DNA from: Xanthobacteraceae bacterium
Lineage (GTDB): Bacteria > Pseudomonadota > Alphaproteobacteria > Rhizobiales > Xanthobacteraceae
Direction: 5' to 3'
Assembly (NCBI GenBank): GCA_019746355.1
Contig: JAIESC010000186.1
Span: 1-43,590 of the forward strand
Length of the DNA: 43,590 nucleotides
Shown: positions 23,793 through 32,208 of the stretch, piece after piece
Layout of the letters: each line of letters opens with the position of its first letter
Numbering within the stretch: the first letter of the stretch is position 1
The notes under the pieces: model-generated
Databases searched by the model: none
Told to the model about the DNA's origin: nothing
What the model saw: the letters and a program-made list of their open reading frames with translations, nothing else
Made by a program: the position numbers and the translations under genes

Positions 23793-24592
23793 GCGTGTCC
23801 GCGCCGCGGCAGTGGCTCGCACTCGCCGCCGCCCTCCTCTCGGGCCTCGTTGCAGCAGTCGGCATTTCCGTTCACGCGCAAATCCCGCTCAGCGAGCGCC
23901 GTTCGTCCTACGAGGACATGAGCCGCGACAACAAGGCGATGCAGGACGACGACACCGCCAATCCGGCGATGCTCGCGGTGCTCGACGGCGAGGCGCTGTG
24001 GCAGACGAAGGCCGGACGCGCCGGCAAATCCTGCGCCGACTGTCACGGCGATGCGCAGGAGAAGATGAAAGGCGTCGCCGCACGCTATCCGGCGTTCGAC
24101 GCTACGTCCGGCCGACCGGTCAATCTCGAGCGGCGCATCAATATCTGTCGCGAGAAGCAGCAGAACGCTTCGCCCTTCGCCTACGAAAGCAAGGAGCTTT
24201 TGGCACTAACCGCCTATCTTGGGCTGCAATCGCGCGGCGAGCCGATCGCGCCGCCGGACGACCCGCGGCTCACCCCATACCGCGATAAGGGTCACGAGCT
24301 CTATAACCAGCGCATCGGCCAGCTCAACCTCGCCTGCGTGCACTGCCACGACGACAACTGGGGCAAGAGCCTCGCCGGCAACAAGATTCCGCAGGCCCAT
24401 CCTACGGGATACCCGATATACCGTTTGGAATGGCAGAGCGTCGGCTCATTGCAGCGGCGGCTCAGGAATTGCATGATCGGGATGCGCGCCGAGCCCTATG
24501 CCTACGGCGCACCGGAGTATGTCGCTATGGAGCTGTATCTGATGTGGCGCGCGCGCGGAATGAAGGTCGAAACCCCGGCGGTGCGGCCATGA
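23789..24592 (+). CDS. soxA: SoxA, dihaem L-cysteine S-thiosulfotransferase subunit
   Basis: A 267-residue exported protein (signal peptide to about residue 30, VHA-QI). It has two haem c sites: Cys82-Ala-Asp-Cys85-His86 and Cys183-Val-His-Cys186-His187. The dihaem form is the one described from Paracoccus and Rhodovulum. The catalytic, persulfidated cysteine ligand corresponds to Cys228 in LQRRLRNCMIGMRAEPY, and Cys120 in INICREKQQN probably ligates the first haem. SoxXA joins a sulfane or thiosulfate group to the cysteine of SoxY. All catalytic residues are in place, so the complex should be active. The gene overlaps both soxZ and the amidase gene by four bases (ATGA), which ties the amidase to the Sox set. 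Confidence 0.93.
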   Translation: MSVSAPRQWLALAAALLSGLVAAVGISVHAQIPLSERRSSYEDMSRDNKAMQDDDTANPAMLAVLDGEALWQTKAGRAGKSCADCHGDAQEKMKGVAARYPAFDATSGRPVNLERRINICREKQQNASPFAYESKELLALTAYLGLQSRGEPIAPPDDPRLTPYRDKGHELYNQRIGQLNLACVHCHDDNWGKSLAGNKIPQAHPTGYPIYRLEWQSVGSLQRRLRNCMIGMRAEPYAYGAPEYVAMELYLMWRARGMKVETPAVRP

Positions 24593-25974
24593 ACGATCTG
24601 ACGATGCCCCGGCACCGGCTGCGCGGCTATGTCTCGCACGGCGCGGAGCTCCGCTCCGGCAAGCTCAGCCCCAAGACCTATCTCGAAGAGACGCTGACGC
24701 GGATTGCCCAGCTCGACAAGGACATCGGCGCGTTCGTCGTCGTCAACCGCGACGCCGCGCGGCGCGCCGCCGACGCCTCGGCGAAGCGCTGGTTCGCCGG
24801 CAGGCCGCTGTCGCCGATCGACGGCATGCCGGTCGCGATCAAGGACATCATCGAGACCGCCGACATGCCGACCGGCCAGGGCTCGCCGATGTGGGAGAAC
24901 ACCGACTGGAAGCGCGACTCGGCGAGCGTCCATGCGCTGCGCGAAGCGGGCGCGATCATCATCGGCAAGACCACCACCACCGAATTCGCCTCGAGCCATC
25001 CGTGGCACAAGACCAAGAACCCGCACGACGGCAAGCGCACGCCGGGCGGCTCGTCGAGCGGCTCGGCCGCAGCCGTTGGAGCCGGCATGGTGCCGGCGGG
25101 CCTCGGCACCCAGGTGGTCGGCTCGATCCTGCGGCCGGCAAGCTTCTGCGGCGCGGTCGGCTTCAAGCCGAGCGTCGGCGCGATCAACCGGAGCGGTTCC
25201 CACGATCATTTCAGCCAGAGCTGTCAGGGCTCGATCGGCGCGACGCTGGCCGACACCTGGGCGGTGCTGCGCGCGATCGCCGACCGCACCGGCGGCGATC
25301 CGGGCTTTGCCGGACTCGCCGGCGATGTGGACTTCACCAAGCGCACCAAGCCGCTGAAGCTCGGCGTGCTGGAGACCGGCGGCTGGAGTCACACCACCGA
25401 AGGCGCGCGCAAGGCGGTCCTTTCCGCCAAGCAGCGTCTGCAGGTGAAGGGCGTGCACGTCATGAGCCGCGGCGACGATCCGGACATCGAGGCGGTCGAG
25501 CAGGCGCTCAAAGATGCATTGCCGCTGACCATGGCGATCAACGCCTGGGAGGGCCGCTGGCCGCTCAACACCTATGCCGACATGGACGCGAAGAAGCTCA
25601 GCGAAGCGGCGCGCGAGCGGCTGAAGACCGCCGAAGCGATGACACAGAAAGAGTTCGGCGAATTGCTCAAACGGCGCGACACGGTGCGCGCGACTTATGC
25701 CAAGGCGGCGGCAAACTACGATGCCTTCATCACGGCAGGCGCCTGCGGCGCACCGCCGGTGGGCCTCGGCATGACCGGCAACACGGCGATGAACGTCTCG
25801 GCCTCGCTGCTCGGCTGTCCGGCGCTGACCATTCCGGTGCTGGCCGACGAGGGCCTGCCGCTCGGATTGCAGCTGCTCGGCCGCATGAACGAGGACGCAG
25901 CGCTGTTTGGCGTTGCGACCTGGATCGCCGGCGATGCGCTGAGCAGGCCCGATCTGGTGGGCACGGTGGCCTGA
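24589..25974 (+). CDS. Amidase signature (AS) family hydrolase
   Basis: A 461-residue cytoplasmic enzyme with the Ser-cisSer-Lys machinery of AS amidases. Lys85 is in VAIKD, the serine-rich loop is TPGGSSSGSAAAVGAG (151-166), and the nucleophile is Ser179 in GTQVVGSILRPASFCG. The motif before the nucleophile, usually G-T-D-T-G-G-S, reads GTQVVGS here, so the oxyanion loop is altered though the serine is kept. Length suits family members acting on small amides. The ATG overlaps the soxA stop, and the MmgE/PrpD gene follows after 10 bp. Family members hydrolyse amides, carbamates or lactam-derived amides; here a nitrogen-containing intermediate of the catabolic pathway is the likely substrate (inference). 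Confidence 0.88.
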   Translation: MNDLTMPRHRLRGYVSHGAELRSGKLSPKTYLEETLTRIAQLDKDIGAFVVVNRDAARRAADASAKRWFAGRPLSPIDGMPVAIKDIIETADMPTGQGSPMWENTDWKRDSASVHALREAGAIIIGKTTTTEFASSHPWHKTKNPHDGKRTPGGSSSGSAAAVGAGMVPAGLGTQVVGSILRPASFCGAVGFKPSVGAINRSGSHDHFSQSCQGSIGATLADTWAVLRAIADRTGGDPGFAGLAGDVDFTKRTKPLKLGVLETGGWSHTTEGARKAVLSAKQRLQVKGVHVMSRGDDPDIEAVEQALKDALPLTMAINAWEGRWPLNTYADMDAKKLSEAARERLKTAEAMTQKEFGELLKRRDTVRATYAKAAANYDAFITAGACGAPPVGLGMTGNTAMNVSASLLGCPALTIPVLADEGLPLGLQLLGRMNEDAALFGVATWIAGDALSRPDLVGTVA

Positions 25975-25984
25975 TCTCCGGCCG

Positions 25985-27298
25985 ATGAGTGGCGCTGAAG
26001 CGAAGCCGACGCTCGCGGAGGCCGTCAGTTGGCTGTCGCATTGCGCGACGCTGCCGCCTGACGTCGAGGCCAAGGCGCGGCTTCTGCTGCTCGACACGTT
26101 GGGCTGCCTGCTCGCGGGGCTCACGCATCCCGAGGTCCGGAAATTCGGGCAAGCCCTGCGTCTCGCCTTCCCCGGCGATGTGGCGTGGCCGGCGTCGGAC
26201 ATCAGGCTCGGACCGACCGGTGCGGCGGCGCTGGGCGCGGCTGCCGCGTGCTGGGACGAAGCCTGCGAAGGCAACGCGTCATCGCATGGCCGGCCGGGCC
26301 TGCCGGTCGCGCCCGCGCTGCTGGCGCTCGCCGCTTCGCGCGAGACGACGCTCGCCGAGTTGCTGCTCGCACTGACGACAGGCTACGAAATCGGAACGCG
26401 TGCGGGCGAGGCGTGGCGCATTCCGGCCGGCTGGCACGTGGACGGCGGCTGGCATTCGCTGGCGGTGGCCGCCGCTGTGGCGCGCATGACGTGCGGACCG
26501 GAACATATCCAGCCCGCGATCGAAGCGGCGGCGTGCCAAATTCCCGCGAGCCTCTATCTGCCGATCACCATGGGGTCGGTGCTGCGCAACACCTATCCCG
26601 CGCACGCCGCGCTGCTCGGCATGATGGCAGGGGCCGCGGCAGACGCGGGTTTCGCAATGCCGCACGGCGCGCTGGAGGAAGGCCGCCGTCGGGTGTTGCA
26701 AGCCACCGCTGCCGCAACGGTCGCACCGGCCGGTCACTGGACGATCCTCGATGGCTATCTGAAGCCCTACGCCGCCGTGCGCCACACGCATTACGGCGTC
26801 GAAGCGGCCTTGCGTCTGCGACGGAAAGCAGACCTCGCACCGGAGCTAATCAGCGCGATCAAGCTCGATATCTACCCGGAGGCCGTGCAGTATTGCGGCA
26901 ACCGCGCGCCACGCACGGCGATCCAGGCGCAGTTCAGCCTGAGCTACGCGATCGCCGCCGCGCTGGTGCTCGGCGATCTCGGCCCGGACGCCTATGCCGA
27001 CGTCGGCCATCCGGGCATCACGCGTCTGGAAAATCTGGTGACCGTCGAGGCCAACCCGAGCCGCCTGCGGCGCGGCGCGCAGCTTATGATCGATGTCGGC
27101 GGGACCAAGCTCGCGGAAGCCGTTGACGATATCGCCGGCGACGCGGGCAACCCGATGACCAAGGATCAGGTCGCCGCAAAATTCCGCCGCTATACTGAAC
27201 CGGCGTTGGGCCGGAAGCGCGTGCAGGCGCTGATTGGCTTCGTTCTGGAAGGCAATTCCGCCGAGCCCGCACGGAAATGCCTTTCGCTGGAGGGTTGA
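25985..27298 (+). CDS. MmgE/PrpD family protein
   Basis: A 437-residue protein of the 2-methylcitrate dehydratase (PrpD) / immune-responsive gene 1 family. The N-terminal helical domain begins with AEAVSWLSHCATLPPDVEAKARLLLLDTLGC. A conserved stretch GTRAGEAWRIPAGWHVDGGWHSLAVAAAVARM follows (about residues 138-170). The sequence KPYAAVRHTHYGVEAALRLR (about 259-278) corresponds to the K-P-Y/F-x-x-C/x-R-x-x-H region near the active site. In catabolic operons such proteins often act on unusual carboxylic acids rather than methylcitrate. No prpB or prpC is nearby, so a dedicated role in this pathway is more likely than the methylcitrate cycle. It is separated by 5 bp from the Bug protein gene. 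Confidence 0.85.
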   Translation: MSGAEAKPTLAEAVSWLSHCATLPPDVEAKARLLLLDTLGCLLAGLTHPEVRKFGQALRLAFPGDVAWPASDIRLGPTGAAALGAAAACWDEACEGNASSHGRPGLPVAPALLALAASRETTLAELLLALTTGYEIGTRAGEAWRIPAGWHVDGGWHSLAVAAAVARMTCGPEHIQPAIEAAACQIPASLYLPITMGSVLRNTYPAHAALLGMMAGAAADAGFAMPHGALEEGRRRVLQATAAATVAPAGHWTILDGYLKPYAAVRHTHYGVEAALRLRRKADLAPELISAIKLDIYPEAVQYCGNRAPRTAIQAQFSLSYAIAAALVLGDLGPDAYADVGHPGITRLENLVTVEANPSRLRRGAQLMIDVGGTKLAEAVDDIAGDAGNPMTKDQVAAKFRRYTEPALGRKRVQALIGFVLEGNSAEPARKCLSLEG

Positions 27299-27303
27299 GA
27301 ACG

Positions 27304-28308
27304 ATGAAACCGCAAGCACATCCGGTCCAGGGCCTCAGATATTCGCGGCGCGCCTTGCTCGGCGCGGCGCTCGGGACGCCGCTCGTGTTTGCGGCACGCG
27401 CGCAGTCCTATCCGGCGCGCAGTCCGCGGGTGATCGTTCCGTTTGCCGCGGGAGGCCCGACCGACGTGCTCACCCGCATCGCCGCCGAGCGGGTGAGCCC
27501 GGCTTTGGGCCAGCAGCTCGTCGTCGAAAGCCGGACCGGGGCGGGCGGCAATCTCGCCGGTGAATTGGCCGCCCGGAACGAAGCCGACGGCTACACGCTT
27601 CTGGTCGCGGGCCAAGCGATCCTCGCGATCAACAAGGCGCTCTACAAAAAGCTGAACTACGATCCCGCGACCGATTTCGCCTTTGTCGGCATGCTCGGCG
27701 TGATTGCCAACGTCCTGCTGGTCAATCCTTCCACTGTTCCGGCGAACTCATTGGCCGAGCTGATCGCGCTCGCAAAACAGAAGCCCGGCGAGATCGCCTA
27801 CGGATCGAACGGCGCGGGCTCGCTCACCCACCTCACCACCGCGATTCTGGGCCAGCAGGCCGGCGCACAGTTCCTCCATGTGCCGTACCAGGGCGCGGCC
27901 CCGCTGATGACCGATCTCATCGCCGGACGGATCGGCATGGCCTTCACCGCGACATCGGCGGCGCTGCCGCTGGTGCAATCGGGCCAACTCCGCGCGCTGG
28001 CGGTGACCACCGGCCAGCGCAGCCGCTTTGCGCCGAGCGTCCCGACGCTGGTCGAAAGCGGGTTCCCGAGCCTCAACGCGCCGGTGTGGTTCGGCGTGGT
28101 GGTGCGCGCCAACACGCCCGCGCCGATCGTGGCGCGGCTCCGCACCGAATTCGACAAGGTGATCGCAAGCGAGGGCTATTCGCAGGCGCTGGAGAAACAG
28201 TTCATGGAGGTCATGCGCGTGCCGCCGGAAGGCTCCGAACAGTTTCTTGCCGGCGAGCGCAAGCTGTGGAGCGACGCGGTGAAGCTGACGGGCGTGTCAC
28301 TGGATTGA
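27304..28308 (+). CDS. Bug/TctC-type periplasmic substrate-binding protein
   Basis: A 334-residue exported binding protein. It begins with a Tat-like signal (SRRALLGAALGTPLVFAARAQ) and then the Bug-family start RSPRVIVPFAAGGPTDVLTRI. Other typical motifs are ESRTGAGGNLAGELAARNEADGYTLL, IAYGSNGAGSLTHLTT, HVPYQGAAPLMTDLIAGRIGMAF and a late RFAPSVPTLVESGFP. Bug proteins bind small carboxylates and either serve tripartite tricarboxylate transporters or act as sensors. No tctA or tctB gene is nearby, so it may work with distant membrane subunits, as is common. As the last gene of the Sox-amidase-PrpD run it suggests that a carboxylated compound is taken up. Confidence 0.9.
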   Translation: MKPQAHPVQGLRYSRRALLGAALGTPLVFAARAQSYPARSPRVIVPFAAGGPTDVLTRIAAERVSPALGQQLVVESRTGAGGNLAGELAARNEADGYTLLVAGQAILAINKALYKKLNYDPATDFAFVGMLGVIANVLLVNPSTVPANSLAELIALAKQKPGEIAYGSNGAGSLTHLTTAILGQQAGAQFLHVPYQGAAPLMTDLIAGRIGMAFTATSAALPLVQSGQLRALAVTTGQRSRFAPSVPTLVESGFPSLNAPVWFGVVVRANTPAPIVARLRTEFDKVIASEGYSQALEKQFMEVMRVPPEGSEQFLAGERKLWSDAVKLTGVSLD

Positions 28309-28347
28309 TCTGGTGGGTTCAAGGCGCACCGCCTCACCTTGCTCGGT

Positions 28348-28509
28348 GTCACCCCCGCGCATAGCCGTCCGAAGGACGGCGTCGCTTCGCTCGCCTATGA
28401 CGCGGGGGTCCATGAGTCGGCGCGGCGAAGCCGCTCTTACGATTTGGACTCGCTGCGCCGGCTCATGGATTGCCGGGTCTGGGCGCTTACGCGCCGGCCC
28501 GGCAATGAC
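28348..28509. repeat. Palindromic intergenic element, third type (GTCACCCCCGCG)
   Basis: This 162-bp element fills most of the gap between the convergent Bug and NMT1-type genes. Inverted arms include GTCACCCCCGCGCATAG and its partner CTATGACGCGGGGGTCCATG. A further inverted half contains ATTGCCGGGTCTGGGCGC and GCGCCGGCCCGGCAATGAC. It probably also serves as a transcription end region. Short open frames inside it are not considered genes. Confidence 0.6.
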
Positions 28510-28556
28510 GGCGGAGAGTGCGGCACTCGTTAAGGCGCCTCACAGGTGGATCGTCG

Positions 28557-29483
28557 TCACACCTTCCACAAATTTGAGTACTGCGTCGCCACCACGTCCT
28601 CGTACTTGCCGACACCCTTCGTCAGCCCGACCGTCTGCACGAACTTGCACATGCTGTCGAACACGCCTTTGGAGATCGCCGGGTCGTAATACGGCAGGTC
28701 GCGCTCGATCAGCGTCGCGATCAGACTTGCCTCAAACGCGGGGAACCACTTCTCGCCCACCTTGGTGGCACGCTTGGGATCGGCCTTGAGCGCCTTCTGC
28801 GTCTTGATCAGCGCGCGCACCGCAGCCGCGGCCTTTTCCGGCTCCTTGTCCACGAGGTCCGAACGCGTCGCCAGCACGCCGAAGGTGTAGCCCTTGATCG
28901 GCGCGGGCCCATCGCCGCGCCGTGCGTCGAACACCAGCGTGCCGAGACCGCGCTTCACCGCGACCTCCGCGCCCATGCCGTTGGCCCAGAAGCCGTCGAT
29001 CTTGCCCTCCTCCATCGCCTTGGCGGCGTTGACGCCGAACGACACGCCGGCGGGATTGGCCGGCATCGGCGGCGGCGCGATCTGCACGTTGTCGCGCTTG
29101 GGATCGATGCCGTATTCCTTCAGCATCTCGATCAGGCCGATGTCGATCAGCGGTGCTGCGCCGATGCGCCGGCCCTTGACCGCCGCGACGTCGCCGCGCT
29201 TCACGTTCAGGTCAGCGCGCATGATCAAAAACCAGTAGGTGTTCTGCGCGAGCGCGGCGAGGAACTTCACGCCGTTCCACTCGGGGAACGCAGTCGGCGC
29301 GGAATGCGACGAGCCGCCGACGAAATCGGCCTTGCCGTCGCGCAATGCCTCGTAACACTTCTGGACCGGGTAGATCAGCTCGAGCTCGGCATCGAGGCCT
29401 TCTTCCTTGAAGAAGCCCATCTCCACCGCGGCAATCGCGGGGAAATACGAGTTGGAGACGAGATCGGGGATGACGACTTTCAT
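28557..29483 (-). CDS. NMT1/THI5-like (NitT/TauT-type) substrate-binding protein without signal peptide
   Basis: A 308-residue protein with the periplasmic-binding fold of the NMT1/THI5/SsuA group. It starts with VVIPDLVSNSYFPAIAAVEMGFFKEEGLD, then YEALRDGKADFVGGSSHSAP, VKGRRIGAAPLIDIGLIEMLKEYGID and KIDGFWANGMGAEVAVKRGLG. The sequence starts directly with the first strand: there is no signal peptide or lipobox, and the upstream bases contain the palindromic repeat rather than an extended frame. It would therefore stay in the cytoplasm or be a sensor or enzyme-like variant, as THI5 is. No permease or ATPase is adjacent. It lies downstream of the DUF2848 gene on the same strand, separated by repeat copy D. 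Confidence 0.8.
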   Translation of the reverse strand: MKVVIPDLVSNSYFPAIAAVEMGFFKEEGLDAELELIYPVQKCYEALRDGKADFVGGSSHSAPTAFPEWNGVKFLAALAQNTYWFLIMRADLNVKRGDVAAVKGRRIGAAPLIDIGLIEMLKEYGIDPKRDNVQIAPPPMPANPAGVSFGVNAAKAMEEGKIDGFWANGMGAEVAVKRGLGTLVFDARRGDGPAPIKGYTFGVLATRSDLVDKEPEKAAAAVRALIKTQKALKADPKRATKVGEKWFPAFEASLIATLIERDLPYYDPAISKGVFDSMCKFVQTVGLTKGVGKYEDVVATQYSNLWKV

Positions 29484-29507
29484 TTTCTTGGCTCCTCAGT
29501 GGGTGCG

Positions 29508-29614
29508 GTCATTCCGGGGCCCGCGCGTAGCGCGGGAGCCCGGAATCCAGAACCGCGTTCAGCATTCTCGACTGGATTCCGGGTTCGCGTGCTCCGCACG
29601 CGCCCCGGAATGAC
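29508..29614. repeat. Palindromic intergenic element, copy D (GTCATTCCGGG family)
   Basis: About 107 bp with outer arms GTCATTCCGGGGC and GCCCCGGAATGAC and inner arms CCCGGAATCCAG and CTGGATTCCGGG. The side hairpins are CCGCGCGTAGCGCGG and GCGTGCTCCGCACGC. It lies between two minus-strand genes that otherwise look like one unit. Confidence 0.85.
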
Positions 29615-29633
29615 GGCGGTGGGTCACGGCTAA

Positions 29634-30293
29634 TCAACCTTCATCCGGCAGCGACACGATCTTGTAGCTGTGGGTGATCTTGCGGCCGAGCACCGGGTCT
29701 TCCAGCTCCATGTCGAAGGTGCCGGAATAGGAAATCTCGCCGTGCACCGCGAAGGTGCCGCAGAACATCGCCGTGCCGGGCGCGAGCTTGTCGCCACCCG
29801 TATAGAGTTTGATCAGTTCCTCGGGCGACCGCATGTTGGTCACCGGCCCTTCCTGATAGAGCCGGCGCGGGCCGCTGCCCGGCACGAACGAGCGCAGCAC
29901 GAGCTTGTCCCAGTGCGGCTTCACCTCGTCGTAGCGCCACAGCGTGGTGCCGACCGGCTTGGCGCACATCTGCTTCGACAGCGTGACGCCGATGGTCTCG
30001 GCCTTGCGGTCGGTGTGGTCGGAGCCGATGCCGAGCCACAGCCCGTCATCGTACTGATAAAGCACGAACTCCACCTCGCCGCTCGATTTGTCGGCCATCA
30101 CCTCGATCGATGGCTCCGACGTGAGCAGCGAACGGGCGCAGCGGTAGAAGATCGGCACCGTCTTCGGCCGCTTCACGCCGATCGCCTCCAGCTCCTTGAT
30201 ATGCGCCTCCAGCGCCGCGACGTTGCGCCCGGTCCAGCCGGCAACCACCAGGCTCTTCACCGCCGCGACATCAAGTTTTCTCTCGTTCGGCAC
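29634..30293 (-). CDS. DUF2848 family protein
   Basis: A 219-residue cytoplasmic protein resembling DUF2848 members, which share a fold with fumarylacetoacetate hydrolase-like proteins. Recognisable parts are VVAGWTGRNVAALEAHIKELEAIGV (about residues 16-40), VPIFYRCARSLLT, LGIGSDHTDRKAETIGVTLSKQMCAKPVG (about 91-119) and PGTAMFCGTFAVHGEI. Histidine, aspartate and cysteine in the middle motif could bind a metal or form an active site. Function is unknown. The family often sits beside transporters and amidases in alphaproteobacteria, as here. It is divergent from the ABC importer operon at 30434. Confidence 0.7.
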   Translation of the reverse strand: MPNERKLDVAAVKSLVVAGWTGRNVAALEAHIKELEAIGVKRPKTVPIFYRCARSLLTSEPSIEVMADKSSGEVEFVLYQYDDGLWLGIGSDHTDRKAETIGVTLSKQMCAKPVGTTLWRYDEVKPHWDKLVLRSFVPGSGPRRLYQEGPVTNMRSPEELIKLYTGGDKLAPGTAMFCGTFAVHGEISYSGTFDMELEDPVLGRKITHSYKIVSLPDEG

Positions 30294-30393
30294 GATCGCT
30301 CCTCTATAACAGCGCTGGAATAGCGGGGACGCCCCCGGTGTTCCCTCTTAAGCTTTTGACTTTACACGCTAAATCTCTGGCCTTAAAGCACAC

Positions 30394-30414
30394 CGTCGGC
30401 TGACGGGGCCGACG
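30394..30414. promoter_or_regulatory. Small inverted repeat ahead of the ABC importer operon
   Basis: CGTCGGC-TGACGGG-GCCGACG forms a 7-bp stem in the 140-bp region between the DUF2848 gene and the permease gene. It could be an operator or a leader hairpin. Evidence is limited to symmetry and position. Confidence 0.3.
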
Positions 30415-30433
30415 TTACAACAAGAAGCCCGTG

Positions 30434-32197
30434 ATGCGGGCCGTGACTGAGGGAATGGGAGGAATGTCGGTTCAAGCGATCAGCGCGCCCGCCCCGGCCG
30501 CACGTCCGCGCACGCGGCTGCGGCTCGAGCATTTCGTCATGGGCGGCGCGATCCTCTGCCTGATCATTCTCGTGGTGCTGCCGCTGATGTCGCTGCTGAT
30601 CGGCAGCCTGCGCGGCGAGCAGGGGCTGAGCCTCGACAACTTCAGTGAGGTGGCGACCGGCCGGCTCTACGTCAACGCGCTGAAGAACTCGCTGATTCTC
30701 GGGGCCTGGACCGGCCTGTTCAGCCTGATCCTCGGCGTGGCGCTGGCCTGGGCGGTTGCGCGGACCGACGTGCCCGGCAAGGCGCTGATGCAGGTCACGG
30801 CAAGCCTGTCCTATCTCTCGCCGCCGTTTCTGACCGCCATCGCCTTCGTCTATCTGTTCAGCCCCAATGCCGGTCTGATCAACGTCGTGGTGCGCGACGT
30901 GCTCGGCCTGCCGTTTCTCACCTTCAACATCTTCTCCATGACCGGGCTTGTCATGGTGACGGTGCTGCACACGTTCCCGTTCGTCTATCTGCTGGCCTCG
31001 AGCGCGTTGCAGTCGGTCGACGCCTCCTATGAGGAGGCCGCGCAAATTCTCGGCGCAAGCAAGTTCCGCACCGCGCTGACCGTGACCGCGCCGCTGGTCG
31101 CGCCGGCGATCCTCTCCGGCACGCTGCTCGCCTTCGTCAACGCGATCGCGCTGTTCGGCTCGCAGGCGATCATCGGCCTGCCCGGCCGCATCGTCACGCT
31201 GCCGACCCGCATCTATGCGCTGTTCGACTATCCGCCGGAATACGGCCTTGCCTCGGCGCTGTCACTGCTCTTCGTCGTCATCACCGTGGTGGCGCTTTAT
31301 CTGCAGCGCGCGTTCCTCGCCCGGCGCTCCTACGTCACGCTCGCCGGCAAGGGCGCACGGCCGCAACTGATGCAGCTCGGACCGTGGCGCTGGGCGGTGT
31401 TCGGCTTCGCGGTGCTGGCGTTTATCGTGGCGATCGTGCTGCCCTATGCGACGCTGATCGCGGTGTCGCTGTCGAAGTCCTGGGGCCTCGACTTCTGGAA
31501 GGGGCTGACGCTCAAGAACTACAACTTCATCCTGTTCGAATATAACGTCACCCAGCGCGCGATCCTCAACAGCCTCGGCCTTGCGACCGTCGCCGCCACG
31601 ATCGCCGTCCTGCTCGGCGCGATCATCGGCTGGATCGACCTGCGCACCCGCATTCCCGGACGCAAGCTCCTCGACTACGCCGCGCTCATTCCGCTCGGCC
31701 TCCCCGGCATCGTCGTCGCGGTGGCGCTGATCCAGTTCTGGCTGGCGATGCCCTTGGCCCTGTACGGGACCCTCGCGATCCTGCTGCTCGCTTATGTCGG
31801 CCGCTACATCCCGCTCGGCGTGCGCGCGGCGAACTCGTCGCTGCGGCAGATCGATCCGTCGCTCGAGGAAAGCGCCCAGATCCTCGGCGCGTCGTGGCTC
31901 ACCACCATGCGCGAGGTGACGCTGCCGCTGATCCGTCCCGGCCTGTTCGCCGGATGGCTGCTGGTGTTCGTGCCGGTGATCCAGGAGCTGTCGGCATCGA
32001 TCCTGCTGTTCTCGTCGAGCTCGATCACGCTCGCGGTCGCCGTCTACAACCTCTATGAGACCGGCTACATCGAGCCGGTCGCGGCACTCGCCATCGTCAA
32101 CATGATCATCATTGGCGCGGCGATCTTCGTCGCCAACAAGCTCGGCGGCGGAAAAATCGCGAGCCGCTCCGGCGCAAGTCAAGGATTGGCGTCGTGA
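30434..32197 (+). CDS. ABC transporter permease, double-length (FbpB/AfuB type)
   Basis: A 587-residue inner-membrane protein with about 12 membrane helices in two homologous halves. Each half carries an EAA loop that docks the ATPase: EEAAQILGASKFRTALTVTAPL (first half) and EESAQILGASWLTTMREVTLPL (second half). Fused permeases of this size occur in Fe3+, phosphonate, thiamine and polyamine-like importers. The protein should form the homologous channel for the ATPase (32344) and binding protein (34649) of the same operon. The start is uncertain: ATG at 30434, 30455 and 30464 are in frame, and the GGGAGG just before 30464 is too close to serve that ATG. The N-terminus is cytoplasmic and Pro/Ala-rich, so the choice does not affect the function call. 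Confidence 0.88.
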   Translation: MRAVTEGMGGMSVQAISAPAPAARPRTRLRLEHFVMGGAILCLIILVVLPLMSLLIGSLRGEQGLSLDNFSEVATGRLYVNALKNSLILGAWTGLFSLILGVALAWAVARTDVPGKALMQVTASLSYLSPPFLTAIAFVYLFSPNAGLINVVVRDVLGLPFLTFNIFSMTGLVMVTVLHTFPFVYLLASSALQSVDASYEEAAQILGASKFRTALTVTAPLVAPAILSGTLLAFVNAIALFGSQAIIGLPGRIVTLPTRIYALFDYPPEYGLASALSLLFVVITVVALYLQRAFLARRSYVTLAGKGARPQLMQLGPWRWAVFGFAVLAFIVAIVLPYATLIAVSLSKSWGLDFWKGLTLKNYNFILFEYNVTQRAILNSLGLATVAATIAVLLGAIIGWIDLRTRIPGRKLLDYAALIPLGLPGIVVAVALIQFWLAMPLALYGTLAILLLAYVGRYIPLGVRAANSSLRQIDPSLEESAQILGASWLTTMREVTLPLIRPGLFAGWLLVFVPVIQELSASILLFSSSSITLAVAVYNLYETGYIEPVAALAIVNMIIIGAAIFVANKLGGGKIASRSGASQGLAS

Positions 32198-32208
32198 CAC
32201 CATCCGCA

